Positions 1-13,000 of a DNA stretch of 64,000 nucleotides are shown here, piece after piece. How positions within the stretch are numbered: position 1 is the first letter of the stretch; each line of letters begins with the position of its first letter. Under the pieces are notes generated by a model. That model was not told where the DNA came from. It saw only the letters and a list, made by a program, of their open reading frames with translations, and did not search any database. The translations under genes were made by a program, and so were the position numbers. This DNA is from Desmodus rotundus. Taxonomy: Eukaryota > Chordata > Mammalia > Chiroptera > Phyllostomidae. The DNA is taken from assembly GCF_022682495.2 (NCBI RefSeq), contig NC_071392.1, forward strand, positions 139,076,818 to 139,140,817, in the 5' to 3' direction.

Positions 1-929
1 AGCTTACACATGGCGAGGTTGAACCACACAGCTGCCAATGTCCCTCCCAATGCTGAGGTTTGGGGGTCCTAGACAGGTGCCTACCATGATTAAATCCCAG
101 ATGACCAGATTTTAGAATGGTCAAAGTATTACCTCAGGGAAGGGAGAGTTAGAAAAGCAGCCAGGAGAAGGTCAAAGCAAGAGCACAACAGACTCAACGG
201 GCCAGGAGAGCTCTTACACGTAGTGAGATGCCACCCACTGAGCTCCACCCTCTGTGGCTTCAGCCCCTTCGAATCTCCACCACCTCTTCTTCCCCTGTTG
301 ACATTTTCTCAGTTATGGAAAGTGCTGTTCAAAGGCAGCTTAAAGGTGAGTTCCCTTGCCAACCTCCTTCCAACCAGAGTGCCCCCCTTTGTGCCTTTTA
401 CAGGAAGTCAGTGCTGCCATTGACAACACTCGTTTCCTAGATGTGAAAACTGGGGTACAGAGAGGGGTATAACTTGCCTAACAAAAAGGCCCACTGGAGG
501 TTGCATCAGCCACCCAGTCCTTTGAGTCAATTGCAGGACCCAAACCCCCTTTAAGAAGTCTGGGGCCTGGCCTTGATCCAGAGATCACCCAAGAAATGGT
601 GTTTCTGGATTATTTCCCTTGAAGTGCTCTACTGCCTGCTTTTTTTTTCACTTTTGAATTTGGCCGCTATCATTGCAAGGAAAGTGTATGCTCACTCATA
701 AGTCTCTGCCTGCCTAAGGAGATTTAGGGACTCACATCTTAATGCCACCCCCTTTCCCATGATGCCTTAGATTGGCCTATTCATCCTGGTGACATAGTGA
801 AGGTACTTTGCTATTCCTTTGCACCATTTCCACTTTTTCTTCAAGTTAAGATTATAATAATGTCTTATGGAAAACTTTTTAAAGAATGAGGGCCTTCTGG
901 GTGGTGAATCTCTATATTTCTTTCTACAG
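1..929 (+). other. ABLIM3: 3' part of the intron upstream of the first window exon
   Basis: No coding exon is seen. Bases around 400-560 resemble an antisense MIR tail (a 'gaaaactgggg...cagagaggg' type core). A pyrimidine-rich tract ending TTTCTACAG at 921-929 is the acceptor for the first exon. The start-codon exon and promoter must lie before position 1. No CpG-rich promoter-like sequence is visible here. Confidence 0.75.
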
Positions 930-1067
930 TTCCTTATCAGCAGAGTCCTTACAATCCCCGGGGCAGCTCCAACGTCATCCAGTGCTACCGATGTGGAGAC
1001 ACCTGCAAAGGGGAAGTGGTTCGTGTCCATAATAACCACTTCCACATCAGATGCTTCACCTGTCAAG
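930..1067 (+). CDS. ABLIM3: ABLIM3 window exon 1: N-terminus and first half of LIM1
   Basis: 138 nt, phase 1 to 1, acceptor ctacag|tt, donor caag|gtagga. It encodes about residues 5-51, starting with the last two bases of the Ile codon. It carries the first zinc ligands of LIM1: C23, C26, H43, C46 and C49 (CxxC, then HxxC, then C). The initiator Met lies in an exon upstream, so this exon has no start codon. Residue 10 is Ser, where I recall Asn in human. Confidence 0.96.
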
Positions 1068-4000
1068 GTAGGAAGCCCAATTTCCTAGCTCCCTTCTCAG
1101 ATTCCTGGCCATGCTCCCATCCCAGGGACATGCCACAGAGGGAGGCAGAACAAACAGAGGCAATTGAGTTATGTGTAAAGGCTGAAAGAGACTTTCCTTG
1201 AGCCTATTATGACAATTCTCCCTTGAGTGGTGTGGCGTAAGGAGGGAGGGAGCCGGGCGGGAAGTGTTGGAATGTGGAAGGAAGCAGGAGCCTGGTCATC
1301 ACAGGGTGGTAGTGCTGACCCAGGAGGAAAAAGGCAATCCTGCAAGCTTACCTAACACCTCTCAGAAGAGTCCTGCCCCATGCCTAAAAATCAGTTTGAG
1401 AGTAAATGAGAGAGCAAGCTGGACTGCCTAAAATTCGACATGGCTCTGAGGTGAACACCTGTTCTATGACGGTGTGACAGTCCCCAAAGGTTAAGTTTAA
1501 CAGGGGAGAAGGTACGTCTTAATTTCAGTAGGGTTTGTAATTTGGGAGCAGATGGAGCCTGGGTTACCTCTAATCGTTACGGCTTACCTGTGGCTAATTT
1601 CTAGAATCCTAGACATGACTGAGCTAAGAACTCCTGAAGAAGAGGGTTAGCTAGCAGCAGGAAGTAAGAGAGACTCATCTGAAAGAGCCCAGAGAGACCT
1701 CTGGCCCTTCCTCAGTGTCCCTGACAAATGACTCTCCACCTCCCTGTCTTGAATACATTTCCAAGTTTCTTATTCCTCAGAGCAGTCATTCTGATATTGG
1801 ATTGTCCTGTGGGTTTGACCCAAAATCTGTAACTTCCACCTGATGGTTCTAGTTTTGTCCTCATGGAGTTTGATGAGCACTTTGTGTGGGCTTTTCCCTG
1901 TCACTGCCCTTCACATACTGGTAGCTAGATCTTCCTCATGCCCCATTATGTTGCAGGTCCCTAAACTGGGGCTCATCTGAAATTATTCCAGTTTGTATCA
2001 TCATTCTAGAATCTTCTTCCTTGATCCATTCTGCCCAAAACAGACCACAGTACTCAAGGTCTGCCAGTACAGCAAGTACTGCACTGATGTGACTGATACT
2101 TCCTGAGGAACCACTCCACACCATTGATGTATATTGAATTTAAGGTCAATTAAAATCCCCAGATCTTTTCATTTTAGTGATTGCTCCCAGCCATGTCTCA
2201 TGTATCTGAGATTGACTTTCTCTGCCATTGAGTAAAATCCAATTTGAGATTGACTTCCTCTGCCATTGAGAATAATTTCTTTCCTCGGGATCTAACTGGA
2301 CTCAGCACTGAGCTTCCCTAATTTGTTTGTGGAAGCACACATGGGATATATTTTAATTGTTGTGATTTAAATTTTACATTGAGAATTTGCAAACCTCCTT
2401 AATGCAAGTTGACCTACAAGAGTATCTAGGTGAGTGACCATTTTTACGTCACCCGGACCTGAGGTCAGACAAAAGGTAAAGACAGTAGAATTGTTATAAG
2501 GAGGTTTGAGATATGACTCTGCAATTTTAGCCTTAAGGGAGTGTATTTACTACCTTTTATTTATGCCAGGGTTCAATAATTCAAAACAATCTCTGAGCTC
2601 ATGATTCTCTGGGTTAGCTGGGCAGTTCTCCTTGTCGGAGCTGGCTCTGCCTCTCCCTGCCTCGTCATGATGACATGGTGGGGCAGCTGGCTGTGGCTGG
2701 CAGGCTGTTGGCTTGAGTGGCTCCAGATAGCTTTTCACCCTCCAGCAGGCTGCTTGGACTCCTTTGCATGGTGGTCTCAGAATTCAAGTGCATAAGCAAG
2801 AACTTTTCAAGACTCAGTTTGTTCACATCCCATTGGCCAAAATAAGTCAAGTGGCCAACTGAGATTCACGATCACAGAGAAATAAACTGCCTTTTCTGGG
2901 AGGGTCTGCACCACTGGATTTCAAGGGTGTGAGTGCAGAGAAGGGGAGAATTTGGCCATTTTTATGGTCCATCACAGGGAGGTGGTAGAATCTCTTTTAA
3001 TGAGGATTTTAAGGAGGGAAAAAAGAGACTATTATTTTCAATGTCAACTTTCTTAGTTAGAGATGAAACAAATGAGAGGATTTTGTTCGAGGAATTAGTT
3101 ACTCTAAATAACCTGCTCATTTGAAAAATCCAAAATCTCTATGAATGTCTTTTACAACTCTTTTAATATGCACTACTGTGCTGAAATGAAAGGAAGGAAT
3201 CTGAAGAGGTGGAAATCAAAAGTAAAAGCAGAAATCCCACTGTGACTGCCAATGCCAAATTTAATTCTGACGATTTATGCTAAACGTTGAAGACCTTGAG
3301 CTTTTACCTTGATGGCTACATGGATCATGGAGATCCTGGCCCAAGTGGGACTCTAACAGGAGGCCTGAGATTTCCCCTTAGAAAGCCTCACTCTCAAAGT
3401 ATAGATGGATGAGAAATAAACTGGCTCTGGAGGAGACAGCACCAGAACACGCCTGTACCAACTCTGGCACTGGGTAGAGGAGAATAAAACTTGTATCAAA
3501 ATGTCCATCCATAATCCACCCTATATTATTTGTGGATACATCACAGGTGGTAAAAGTCTAAAGAAAAGCAAGGGAATGACAACTCACAGTTTGGGACAAT
3601 GTGGAAAGGGGCTGCTTTAGGGAGAGGTAAACAGGCTTCCAAGATGCTAGTAATGTTCTATTTCATAAACTTGACAGTGGATACCTGGGAGTGCATTTTA
3701 TTATTCTTCTTTAAACTGTACATACATATTTTATGCATTTTCTGCATGCATAACATAGTTTACAATTTAAATATTTAAAATACTAAGCTAGATCACCCTC
3801 AGGTGCCCTTCTAATGCTTAGATTTTGCAATTTCATAAAACTCAGTCTTGTTTGAAAAGTTGAAAATCAACAGAATTATATAACAATCCTGGACTCTCAG
3901 ACCTGGATGTGCCCTCAGTTACCATCTAGCCCCTCATTTTACAAATGAGGCAACTGAGCTCCAGGGAGGTGAGGCAAGTTTTTCAAAGTCACACGGCACC

Positions 4001-7000
4001 TGAGTGGTAGGATAGGAACATGGGCAGAGTCCAGTGACCCCCAGAACAAACAGTACATTTTCCACTGAAACACGCTAGGGCTGTGTGCAGGTCCCCCTTG
4101 TAGGCACTGTATTTTCAGTGAGCACTTATTCTGCATTTCCTCAGAGCACTTACAACTTTTCATATTCTGTCCCACTGTCAAACCATATAACCTGCTTTTC
4201 TTTTAAATTAGTAGATTGTATGTTTTTGACTCACAGAATAACAATGACTTTCCTGGGTGTGTTGGTTCCACCTCATTTCCACATGGCAGACCCTCTCCAT
4301 GGCCTTTCCTATTACTTGGATATAGGGCTCTGTTCAGCCTCAGAGACATCTGTCATGGGGCCAGCTTGCCTTCCATCCCCATGGTCCCCACTGTAAGGTA
4401 TTTCCAGGAGCCCCTGAGATTCTTATCAATCTTAACATCCTTTCTACCAAAAACTTCCTCCTTCAGCTCCTTGGGGGAAAAGGCGGAACTGACTGTTCCA
4501 GGTTTTCTTGTGGTCTCCTGGTTTCCACCGGGAGAGGTGGCTCTGGGGGTGGAGTTGGCAGGGGAAACAAAGGAGAGAAAAGAAGGGAAAAAACAGGCGC
4601 TGTTTCCAATGAGGTCGTAGGCCATGACCTAACTAATTCCACAGCCATGAAGTCAATTGATCCACCACCTGCACACCTCAGAACAGCCTGTACCTTGGCC
4701 TTGTCTGCCCTCCAGACTCGGCATTGTTTGATGTGAGGAATTTTCATGACGCTGATGGGAGAAGAACCCTTGTCCACCTCCCACCTCTACCACTACTTCC
4801 ACCCATTTGCCCTGCTTCTCTGTGGGGGTGGGCACCAGGGGCCTTCAGCTCTACCTCACATTGAGTTTAAAATGTTGAGGCACATGGTAAGCCCTGAAGG
4901 AAGCTCTCCTTCTCCCTAGACTCACAGGATGTAGTGTCAAAGAGCTCAGGTCATTTTACATATGAGTAAACAGAGGCCCCAGACAAGAGAAGGCCAAGTT
5001 CATTGTCACCAGAGAGTTAGTGGCAGTGACAAGACTAAAGCCCAGAAGGGCTGACTCCCAGACCACCATGTCTCCTGCTGTGCTGCATGGTCCCCCAGTG
5101 CTGTGACGTCTGGGGCTGCCCTCCTCCTCACTCACCCTGGCCCTTTAAGCCTGCCTCTAGCCTGCAAGGTGAACAAACACTTGCGAAAGATTTCTGGCAA
5201 CCACCTGGAAGTCCCTCCTATTTTAACCTGGCTGCTTTTGCAGAACAACTTTCCTTATTCAAGATGAGGTGGTATTTACTGGCATGATGTCACCCTTTCC
5301 AGGCCAGATCCTCACAGTTACAGGCTTGGAAACTCTGTCTCATTGGTTTCCTCACTATTAATCATGCTCAAGAAAGCTGACTCGTGCTAACAAAGTCATC
5401 AGGAAACCAATGTAGAAAACCAGAGTGCCTGTTTATTAATGGAAACAAGAGCTGTAACTCTCCATTGTACTAGTTCACATTGCTCTAACCAGCTGCTTCT
5501 CTCCCAAAGGCAGTCCATGTAGAAAGTCAAACTATCAGATGGCCACTTGGTGAGTGCACTCAGAAAAGGGAGCTGGTCACAGATTCCAGCGGGCTCTCCA
5601 GTGGCCTTCCTTTGATTGTTGACCAGCCCCTTCCTGGCTGGCCCCTCCTCACTTTAGCTGCCGGATCAATACACTCAGCAGTCCTGGTGGCCCTGAGAGC
5701 CATTTAACCTCTTGAAAGAAACTTTGCCTCTCTCTGCTCTGCTCCTGATGTGTTGATTTCATAACTCCACTGTCAGGAGGAAATCTCATTTCCCACACTT
5801 CTAAGTCCTTTAGGGGAAGAGAGTTGCACATGATTCAGTTCTTCAGACACCTATGATTATATCCACCTGCCCTTCTATTATCTGTCCTATACATCTTCAC
5901 ATTGTCCACCAAGGCTATCCCAAAAGACCTAATGCAATGCCTTATAAAATCACATTGCCTCTCTATTCAAAAGCTGTCAAGGCAGTTGATCATTTTTGCA
6001 ACTAAATGATGAAGAATCATTATAATCTTCTCTCTACTTTTATGTATGTTTAATTTTTTAATGATATTTTTAATGTTTTTAAAACCTGGGTGGAAAACCA
6101 TTCATGGCTTCCCAGTATCCTGCAAAGCCTAAACTTCTTCAGCTAGACCTGGGCCCTCCCTCAACTGGCCTGGCAATATTTTCATATATTACTGCCCTCC
6201 AATACCTAAAATCAACATCCCTTCCCCAGCCCTATCTCCACACAAATGTCACTTGTAACTTCCTGCCTCTCTGCTTTCGCTTATTCTGTTCCTTCAAAGT
6301 TCAACTCAAATGCTGCTGCCTCCAAGAATCCTCTCGTGACCCCTCCCCCATGGACAGTGCTCCTCCCCACTAGCGGAGTTTGCTGCCTGCACCGGCCCAT
6401 GGCCTGTCATCCATGATTTATGTTCAACACGGTCTTCGCTCAACATACATTATTAGCTCTTCACAGTTTGGGGATTGTGTTTTATCATTCATGTTTGGGA
6501 CCAGATGTGCCCTTTGTAACTATAATACAGATTATAATCTTCAAATCATCCACCCAATTGCCATTTTAAATTGAGTCCAGTTTGGGATTCGGGGCACATG
6601 GTCCCCATACTGCCCTTCACCTAGCACAGAGTCATGCATGTAAAAAGTGCCCAGGGAATTTTGAACTGAATGATTCTTTATCCAACTCATGATACCACCA
6701 GCCATGTCACATTGTGGGAGCCACCTGGCCTTAAATTTTCATCCACGTATTGAGAGAACTGTACAACATCAGTGGTCTCAGTCGGTGTGCATCAGAATCA
6801 GCTGGGGAGTGTGTTAAAATGCAGATGCATGGGCCCCAGCCCCATGCTGATTCAGGCCCAGGTATCTGTATTGTAAGAAGCCCACCAGGCAATACTGATG
6901 CAAGTGGTCTTCAGACCATACTTTAAGGAACACTGGCCCCAAAGACCCATGAGTCTGATGTGCCACCATTCTCTGGCCACTCATGACCAAGTCAGACACT

Positions 7001-10000
7001 GGCGTTGATCCAACAAGAACCTCATGCTTGCAGACTGTCCCTGGACTCAGCCTGCTCTTGTTTTCCTCCTTGTTTCCTCCAGTGTGTGGCTGTGGCCTGG
7101 CCCAGTCTGGCTTCTTCTTTAAGAACCAGGAGTACATCTGCACCCAGGACTACCAGCAACTCTATGGCACCCGCTGCGACAGCTGCAGGGACTTCATCAC
7201 GGGTGAGGTCATCTCTGCCCTGGGCCGTACCTACCACCCCAAGTGCTTCGTGTGCAGCTTGTGCAGGTGAGTGGGTGGGCAGCCGAGGCCAGGTCCTCTG
7301 CCTGAGACCCCAGGGGAGGGAAGAAATGGTCTTTCCCAGGCAATTCTGGGGCTTCCAGGGCTTTATGCTGGACACTTGGATTTCTAGAATCTCAGGGGCA
7401 GAAGGATCCAGCAGGCCAATGGGTTTCAAACCTTTTAACAGCTGAACCCTTTCTATCAAATGTGATCTAATGTAAAACACTAGTTTGTCCTGCAGTGAAG
7501 GCATAGTGAGGAACTGAGCCCCCATACTCAGTTTCCCATCTCCCAGCAAAAGGCCCAAAGGAACCACTGAGCAGCCTGGCCTCTCAGTACTCAGTCTGGA
7601 AACCACACCTCTGGCCCAGGCTCCCACACCTCAGCCATGTACGCTAAAGGAATATCTATTTATAGCCTTCCTCCATGACCCTGGCAAGTGACCCCACCTC
7701 CCTAAGACTCAGCTTTTTCATCAGTAAAATGGGCATCAAAACCATCCCGACCTCATTGGATTTTCATGAAGATCAACAAGATGATACATGCAAAGGCCTT
7801 AGCTCAGTGACTGGTACATGATTGTGTCTGCTTTTATTATTCTTTTCATTAACATAATGATAATCATCTGGCCTCTCAGAGCATCTGATAGGTGAAGGAC
7901 AGCTCAACCCTTCTCTCCTTCCCACCCCCAGCATCCCAATCACTTGTTTACTTACCTAACATACATTAAGGGTTCACTGTATGCCAAGTACCACATTAAG
8001 GAGATAAAAAAAAATAAATGAAACCTCAACCCTGCCCACAAATATGTTAAAATTTAATGTACTGTTCTGGTTAAGTGATAAGGCCTAAGCAAAACATGAT
8101 TGGAATATATATAATATGTATTTTTAAATGGGAATGCAATTTATAGATTAAGTATTCTCCCCATAAAATAACCACCTGTTAGTTATCACTTAGAGTTTCT
8201 GACTGAGCCCAACAGCACAGTGTGTAAGAAGTGGAATTCATTCATTCGTTCATTCATTCATCCATCCACCTCTTAAAACCTGGGGGCCCTGGATTCACAG
8301 ATCCACTGTAAATTAGAACAGTAGGGTCCATACAGTATAACATTCTGTCAAGCCCCATAGAGTTGCAGTGCCTCCCCAAGGTCATGCCACGTCCTTTTAT
8401 CAAAAGTCAGTGCCTGAACTATGATGTAAACACTGCCCCCGACTCCTGCCCCCCCCCAAGCACACCCTCCATTGGCCCACATTGCTAACACAGGGGCAGT
8501 GGAGCTACTGGCAGCTCATATCAGATGTTATGCTCAGAGTCTGTATCACAGGCATCCCAAACTTTATGTGCAAGAGTAGCTGAGTGATGGGACTGACAGT
8601 GTGGGGATTCTGAATGCAGTTCTCCCTAGTTAGGGAGACAGGCCATGTATGAGCCTGAGACCTCTGAGCTGTGGAACTCAAACAGCACAGAGGCAGAAGA
8701 GGGGAGGAAGAGGTTCTCTGAGGACTTCTAAACTTCCTGGATGGTGGTAAGTTCGAGAGTTGAATGAGCTGTCTTAGACATACATGGATAAATCAGGTTG
8801 GGACAGAAAAAGTCCTTCTAGGGAGAAGGAACGACTCTAGGAGAAACCACTAACCACTTTGTTCTACTGAAGAGAAAAGTAAGTTCGACTAAGTGCCATG
8901 ATTCTCCCCATGTTAAAACCATGCAAACAGCCCAGGTGGGCCTCCGGTCTTGGTCCTGGCCCTAACTGGGTGGTCAGTCAGCCTGGCTTATGACAGCGCT
9001 TGACTTTATCTGGTGCAGTGAGCAAGTGTATTGTCAGGTTACCAGTAGGCACAGAACCCCTCCTGAGAAGAGGTATTGAATTTCTCCCCCATCCCCTTGC
9101 AGGAAGCCTTTCCCCATTGGAGACAAAGTGACCTTCAGCGGGAAGGAATGTGTATGTCAGACGTGCTCCCAGTCCATGACCAGCAGTAAGCCCATCAAGA
9201 TCCGTGGACCAAGCCGTGAGTCCTCCCCCTGGGCACCTCCCTGTCTGCGGGCATTGCCTCTCAGGGGTCCCTGTCCCAGCTCCACTCACGGCTCCTGCAG
9301 GCCTGGAGGGAAGTGGGGGAGGTTCCCACCCTGGAGGACTTCTGAATCATGACCCAGTTGGCATGTGGCCCAGACTGACAAGCTTCCTTAAGCACAAATG
9401 CAGGGAGAGCAGCTGCCTGACTATAAACAGTGATGGCCTGTGCCACTGGGTGGGGCTTTTCTGCAACAAACTGGGCCCCTGATCTTATCTCACCTCTGGA
9501 TCCACGTGCCCAAGGACATCCCAACAGAGTTGACCAAGTGTTTTGCCACCAGTCATTCTCCATTTTTATAAAATCCACTAAAAAAGATACTCAGACATGT
9601 CTTACAAAAGAGAAAATATGGGAGACAACCACAAGCGCTGTGCTAGTGTCTCTCAGAGTATGTTCCATGGACCATTGCATCAGCTTCACTGCAGAACTGG
9701 TAAGAACACAGACTTCCAGGCCCACTTTGAGCTTATAGGAAAGAACCTAGAAATCTTCATTCTTAACATGCTTCCTGGGTGATTCATTCGCTGTTCCTAA
9801 GATTCAGAGTCACCATCTCGGGATGAGGGGGACATCTGCTGCACTATGGTAAATGTTACGTTTTGTCACTGAACCAGAGATTTGGGGGAAAGCTGAGGAT
9901 CAGGAGTGTACCTTGGAACAGTCATTCTAATTTGTGGAATGTCCATTCCACTCAAGTGTGTCTGGCAGTAAGATGTCTAAATCACTGTTCCCAGACACTC

Positions 10001-13000
10001 TTGTCAGGCTGCTGACGGCACACGCCCATGCCAACACACACAGCCCCAGCCCCCAGTCTCAGTAAACCACGCTCAGCTCTGCTGTTCTTCCACGTTACAT
10101 GACATTGGTTGGCCTTGTCAGCAGAATCAATGAAAACCCATTAGCCTCCTGTGCTGCATCACTGTGCCAGTGAGGAGGGCTGTCAGCCACAGCACCAGCA
10201 GAGTCAACGTGCTGGGGCCGCCTCCTACTGTGGTGGGTGGGCACGGTACACCCTGTGGCAGCAGGGCTGGCTCTGGGGGGCTCCACTGGAGTCTTCCCAG
10301 TGTTGTGAGCTGGGGAGAAAGACCATGGGAAGGCCCCTGCCCCACCCTTCCTTCTCTCAGTCAGATCGGATCCGTATGGCCGGCCCTTCCTCTGATGTCC
10401 TTGGTGATACTCAAAGCAGGTGCTGCTCTGAGCAGGTTTTCATTTCAAGGTGGCTGAGTGCACACACTGTTATATTTCTTAACTACTTGAAAGCATCATG
10501 CAGAATGACAGCAAAGCCAGGATGCTGAGAGGCAGGACCACAGCCCCGTGACTGATGCTGCTGAGGTGCCTGGAAACCAATGGAACCACTTGTGAGGCGG
10601 TAGAGAGAGGGAAGCTGGGAGTCAGGGGCCTGCCAACCTTCTGGGTGATGCAAAGCAGTTGCATAGCCTCCCTGAGGCTCAGGTTACCCAGCTTTGTAGA
10701 AAGCAAATGTATTAGTATACAGGAATCAGACTAACATACATCATAGTGTGTTAAATGCTCTCTAAATATAAAGTGAGGTATGCTGTTGACTTAGGGGTTT
10801 AATCTAGAAACACATCAAAGGAAAACTGAGATGATTCCTGAGTCTGTCATTATTTCTCTCAATTTGTGTTGTGTGTTTCTGTGTGCGTCAGATCCCAGGC
10901 AGGTGAGAGATTCCTCAGCTGAGTGTGGGAGTCTTGTATGTGAGTGTCCTCAAGGAGAGGCTGGCTACTCGATGCCTCAACCATAATTCGACAAATCAGG
11001 GGGTAGAGGAAGATGAAAAAGAATGAATAATGGGAAACAAGGGAGCCTATGGGCACTACCCTGGGGGGAGTACCCAGGACTATGGCTCATCTTATTACTC
11101 AATGAGTCAAGACATCAATTTGTGGATCTACTGAGCACATATTTCACAGAAATATCTTCTGCCCAAAAGTTGTCACTGTCCACACTGCAAATGACTAGAG
11201 GGCATGTTGGGAGGTCTGATGAGTTCCCACAGGGTAGAAGGAACAAAAATCAGATTCTAGATAGTGCTAAGATGAGGAATGTATCACGGGAAAGGAAAAA
11301 GAAGGAGAAAAAACATGATGTATTTTTGATGTACAGGAATGTGAAGTCTCTCTGGAAAGTGAATAAAGACTTTCTGGGGAAGCAGGAGTAGTATCTACTC
11401 AAAAGTGGTTAAGAAGAACACTCAGGAACTGTTAAGAGAAAAAATCATGTAACTTTCCACAGACTTCACTGTCAAGAATCAGCAACGGTAGCAGCATGAC
11501 CACCAACATTACCACCATCACCACATCACTACCAATACCATCACAGCCATCATGATCCACCACAACCACCACCACCATCACTGCTGTAACCATCAACACC
11601 ATCCCCACCATCACCAACACCATGATGAATGTCATCACTACTGCTCACATCAATGGGCTGTTATTTGTGTCAGGCCCTGCACAGATCTCACTGAGAAGAA
11701 TCAGCAGCAACAGCAGCATCACCATCATCACCATCACAACCATCACCACCACCACTACCAACACCACCACCACCAGCACTACCACCTTTACCACCAATAC
11801 TACCATCCCTGCTGTTAACATTAATTGTTACTATTGTCACACAATGCACCAAGTTTTCTACATATAACATCTCATTTAATCATTACAACTCTATAAGGGA
11901 AATAAGAGTAATTTTTTTATAGATGACAAAAATGAGACTCAAAGAGCATAAATAACTTGCCCAAAGTCACACAGACAGTAATTAATGAAAATGGGTGGGG
12001 GTAGGGGAGAGTCCAGGCAGTCTGGCCCTGGAGCCTATTCCCTTAACACCCTCTACCAAAGACACAATTTGTAACTGGGAAGGGGTCTGTCCCTGGCTTC
12101 GTTGCCTTAAACAAAGTGGGGAGCTTGCTATGATTCACATAACCCATTCATTTTTGCTGATCTAAGTGAAATGAATGAAGTAATAAAAAAAAAAAAACAC
12201 ACACTAAAAATGGCTGTCTGGGGTCTTTAGAGACCTCAATAAACCGAGGGATTTGGGAGGAACAGGTGGAGGCATCACATCTTCAGCCAGACAGAGGCTG
12301 TAATTTTGGAGCACTGAGTTAACCTTTGCGGGGTGGACAGCTGATTCTGCAGAAACCAGCCAGGGAGAAGGTGTGGTGATGACACAAGACTTGTGGGCTC
12401 CTGGTTGGGGTGCCTGAGGCTCCACCCGTGGCCAAGAGTGAAAGGAAAAAGAAAAGGGGAAAAGGTTCTGATAAATAGGAAGCCAGACAATGGAGAACAA
12501 GTAGTTTAATATGAAAGGAAAAACTGTAGAAAAGCTGTCCCAGAGTCCTCAGCAGGGTCCGCAGGCCTCTGCAGCAGGGATCCTGGCCTCAGGTCAGAGG
12601 TTGGAGAAGGCAGACACTATAGCTTACAAACATGAGGACGTGGAGTAATAATGAGAGCAACCACACACTAGGCACATTTGTCCATGCACTGTGCTCAGTC
12701 CTTACAGGCCAAATTTCAGCTCACCTTCACACCAATGTTACAAGGAAAACATTCAGATGAGGAAGTTGGGCCTAGCAGTCATACAACTATTAGTAAGTGC
12801 AGGAGCTGGGATTCCCCCCTCTGCCAGTAAACCCCTCAGTCTAAACTCTCCACCCAACCTCTAACCACTACACTGTGCTTCCACCTAAATTTTAACTTGA
12901 GGTGCTCAGTTCATCCCAGATAGATCTCTACAACTTAGAGAGATGGGACTCATTGCCAGAATGTGGCCATGAAATAATGGAGCTCTTCAAATAAGGGGGT

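Larger units (their letters stand above)
1068..7082 (+). other. ABLIM3: Intron 1 of the window (6.0 kb)
   Basis: No further exon found. Contents: unidentified old sequence at 1700-2400 with a 26-bp direct duplication (2207-2232 and 2245-2270), AT-rich sequence at 3650-3870, an antisense MIR-like tail at 3930-4030, an antisense MIR at 4920-5060 and a MER5A-like element at 6770-6935. The intron ends in the pyrimidine-rich acceptor TGTTTCCTCCAG. ORFs on either strand here lack family features or splice support. Confidence 0.8.
7267..9102 (+). other. ABLIM3: Intron 2 of the window (1.8 kb)
   Basis: Holds a sense MIR (7655-7850), an L2-like tail (about 7950-8100), a CATT-type simple repeat (8235-8266) and a C-rich homopolymer stretch (about 8451-8458). 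The remainder is unremarkable. Acceptor CCCCTTGCAG at 9093-9102. Confidence 0.8.

Noticed and set aside
7022..7627. 201-aa antisense open frame over exon 2
   Set aside because: It is the shadow of the GC-rich LIM exon on the opposite strand and has no domain of its own.
11552..11870. Open frames giving poly-His, poly-Thr and Gly/Asp-rich proteins
   Set aside because: They arise from the CAC/CAT repeat in different frames on both strands. No splice or family support.
12184..12197. Poly-A run as a retrogene or SINE tail
   Set aside because: No RNA-derived body, intronless coding sequence or target duplication is recognisable in front of it.
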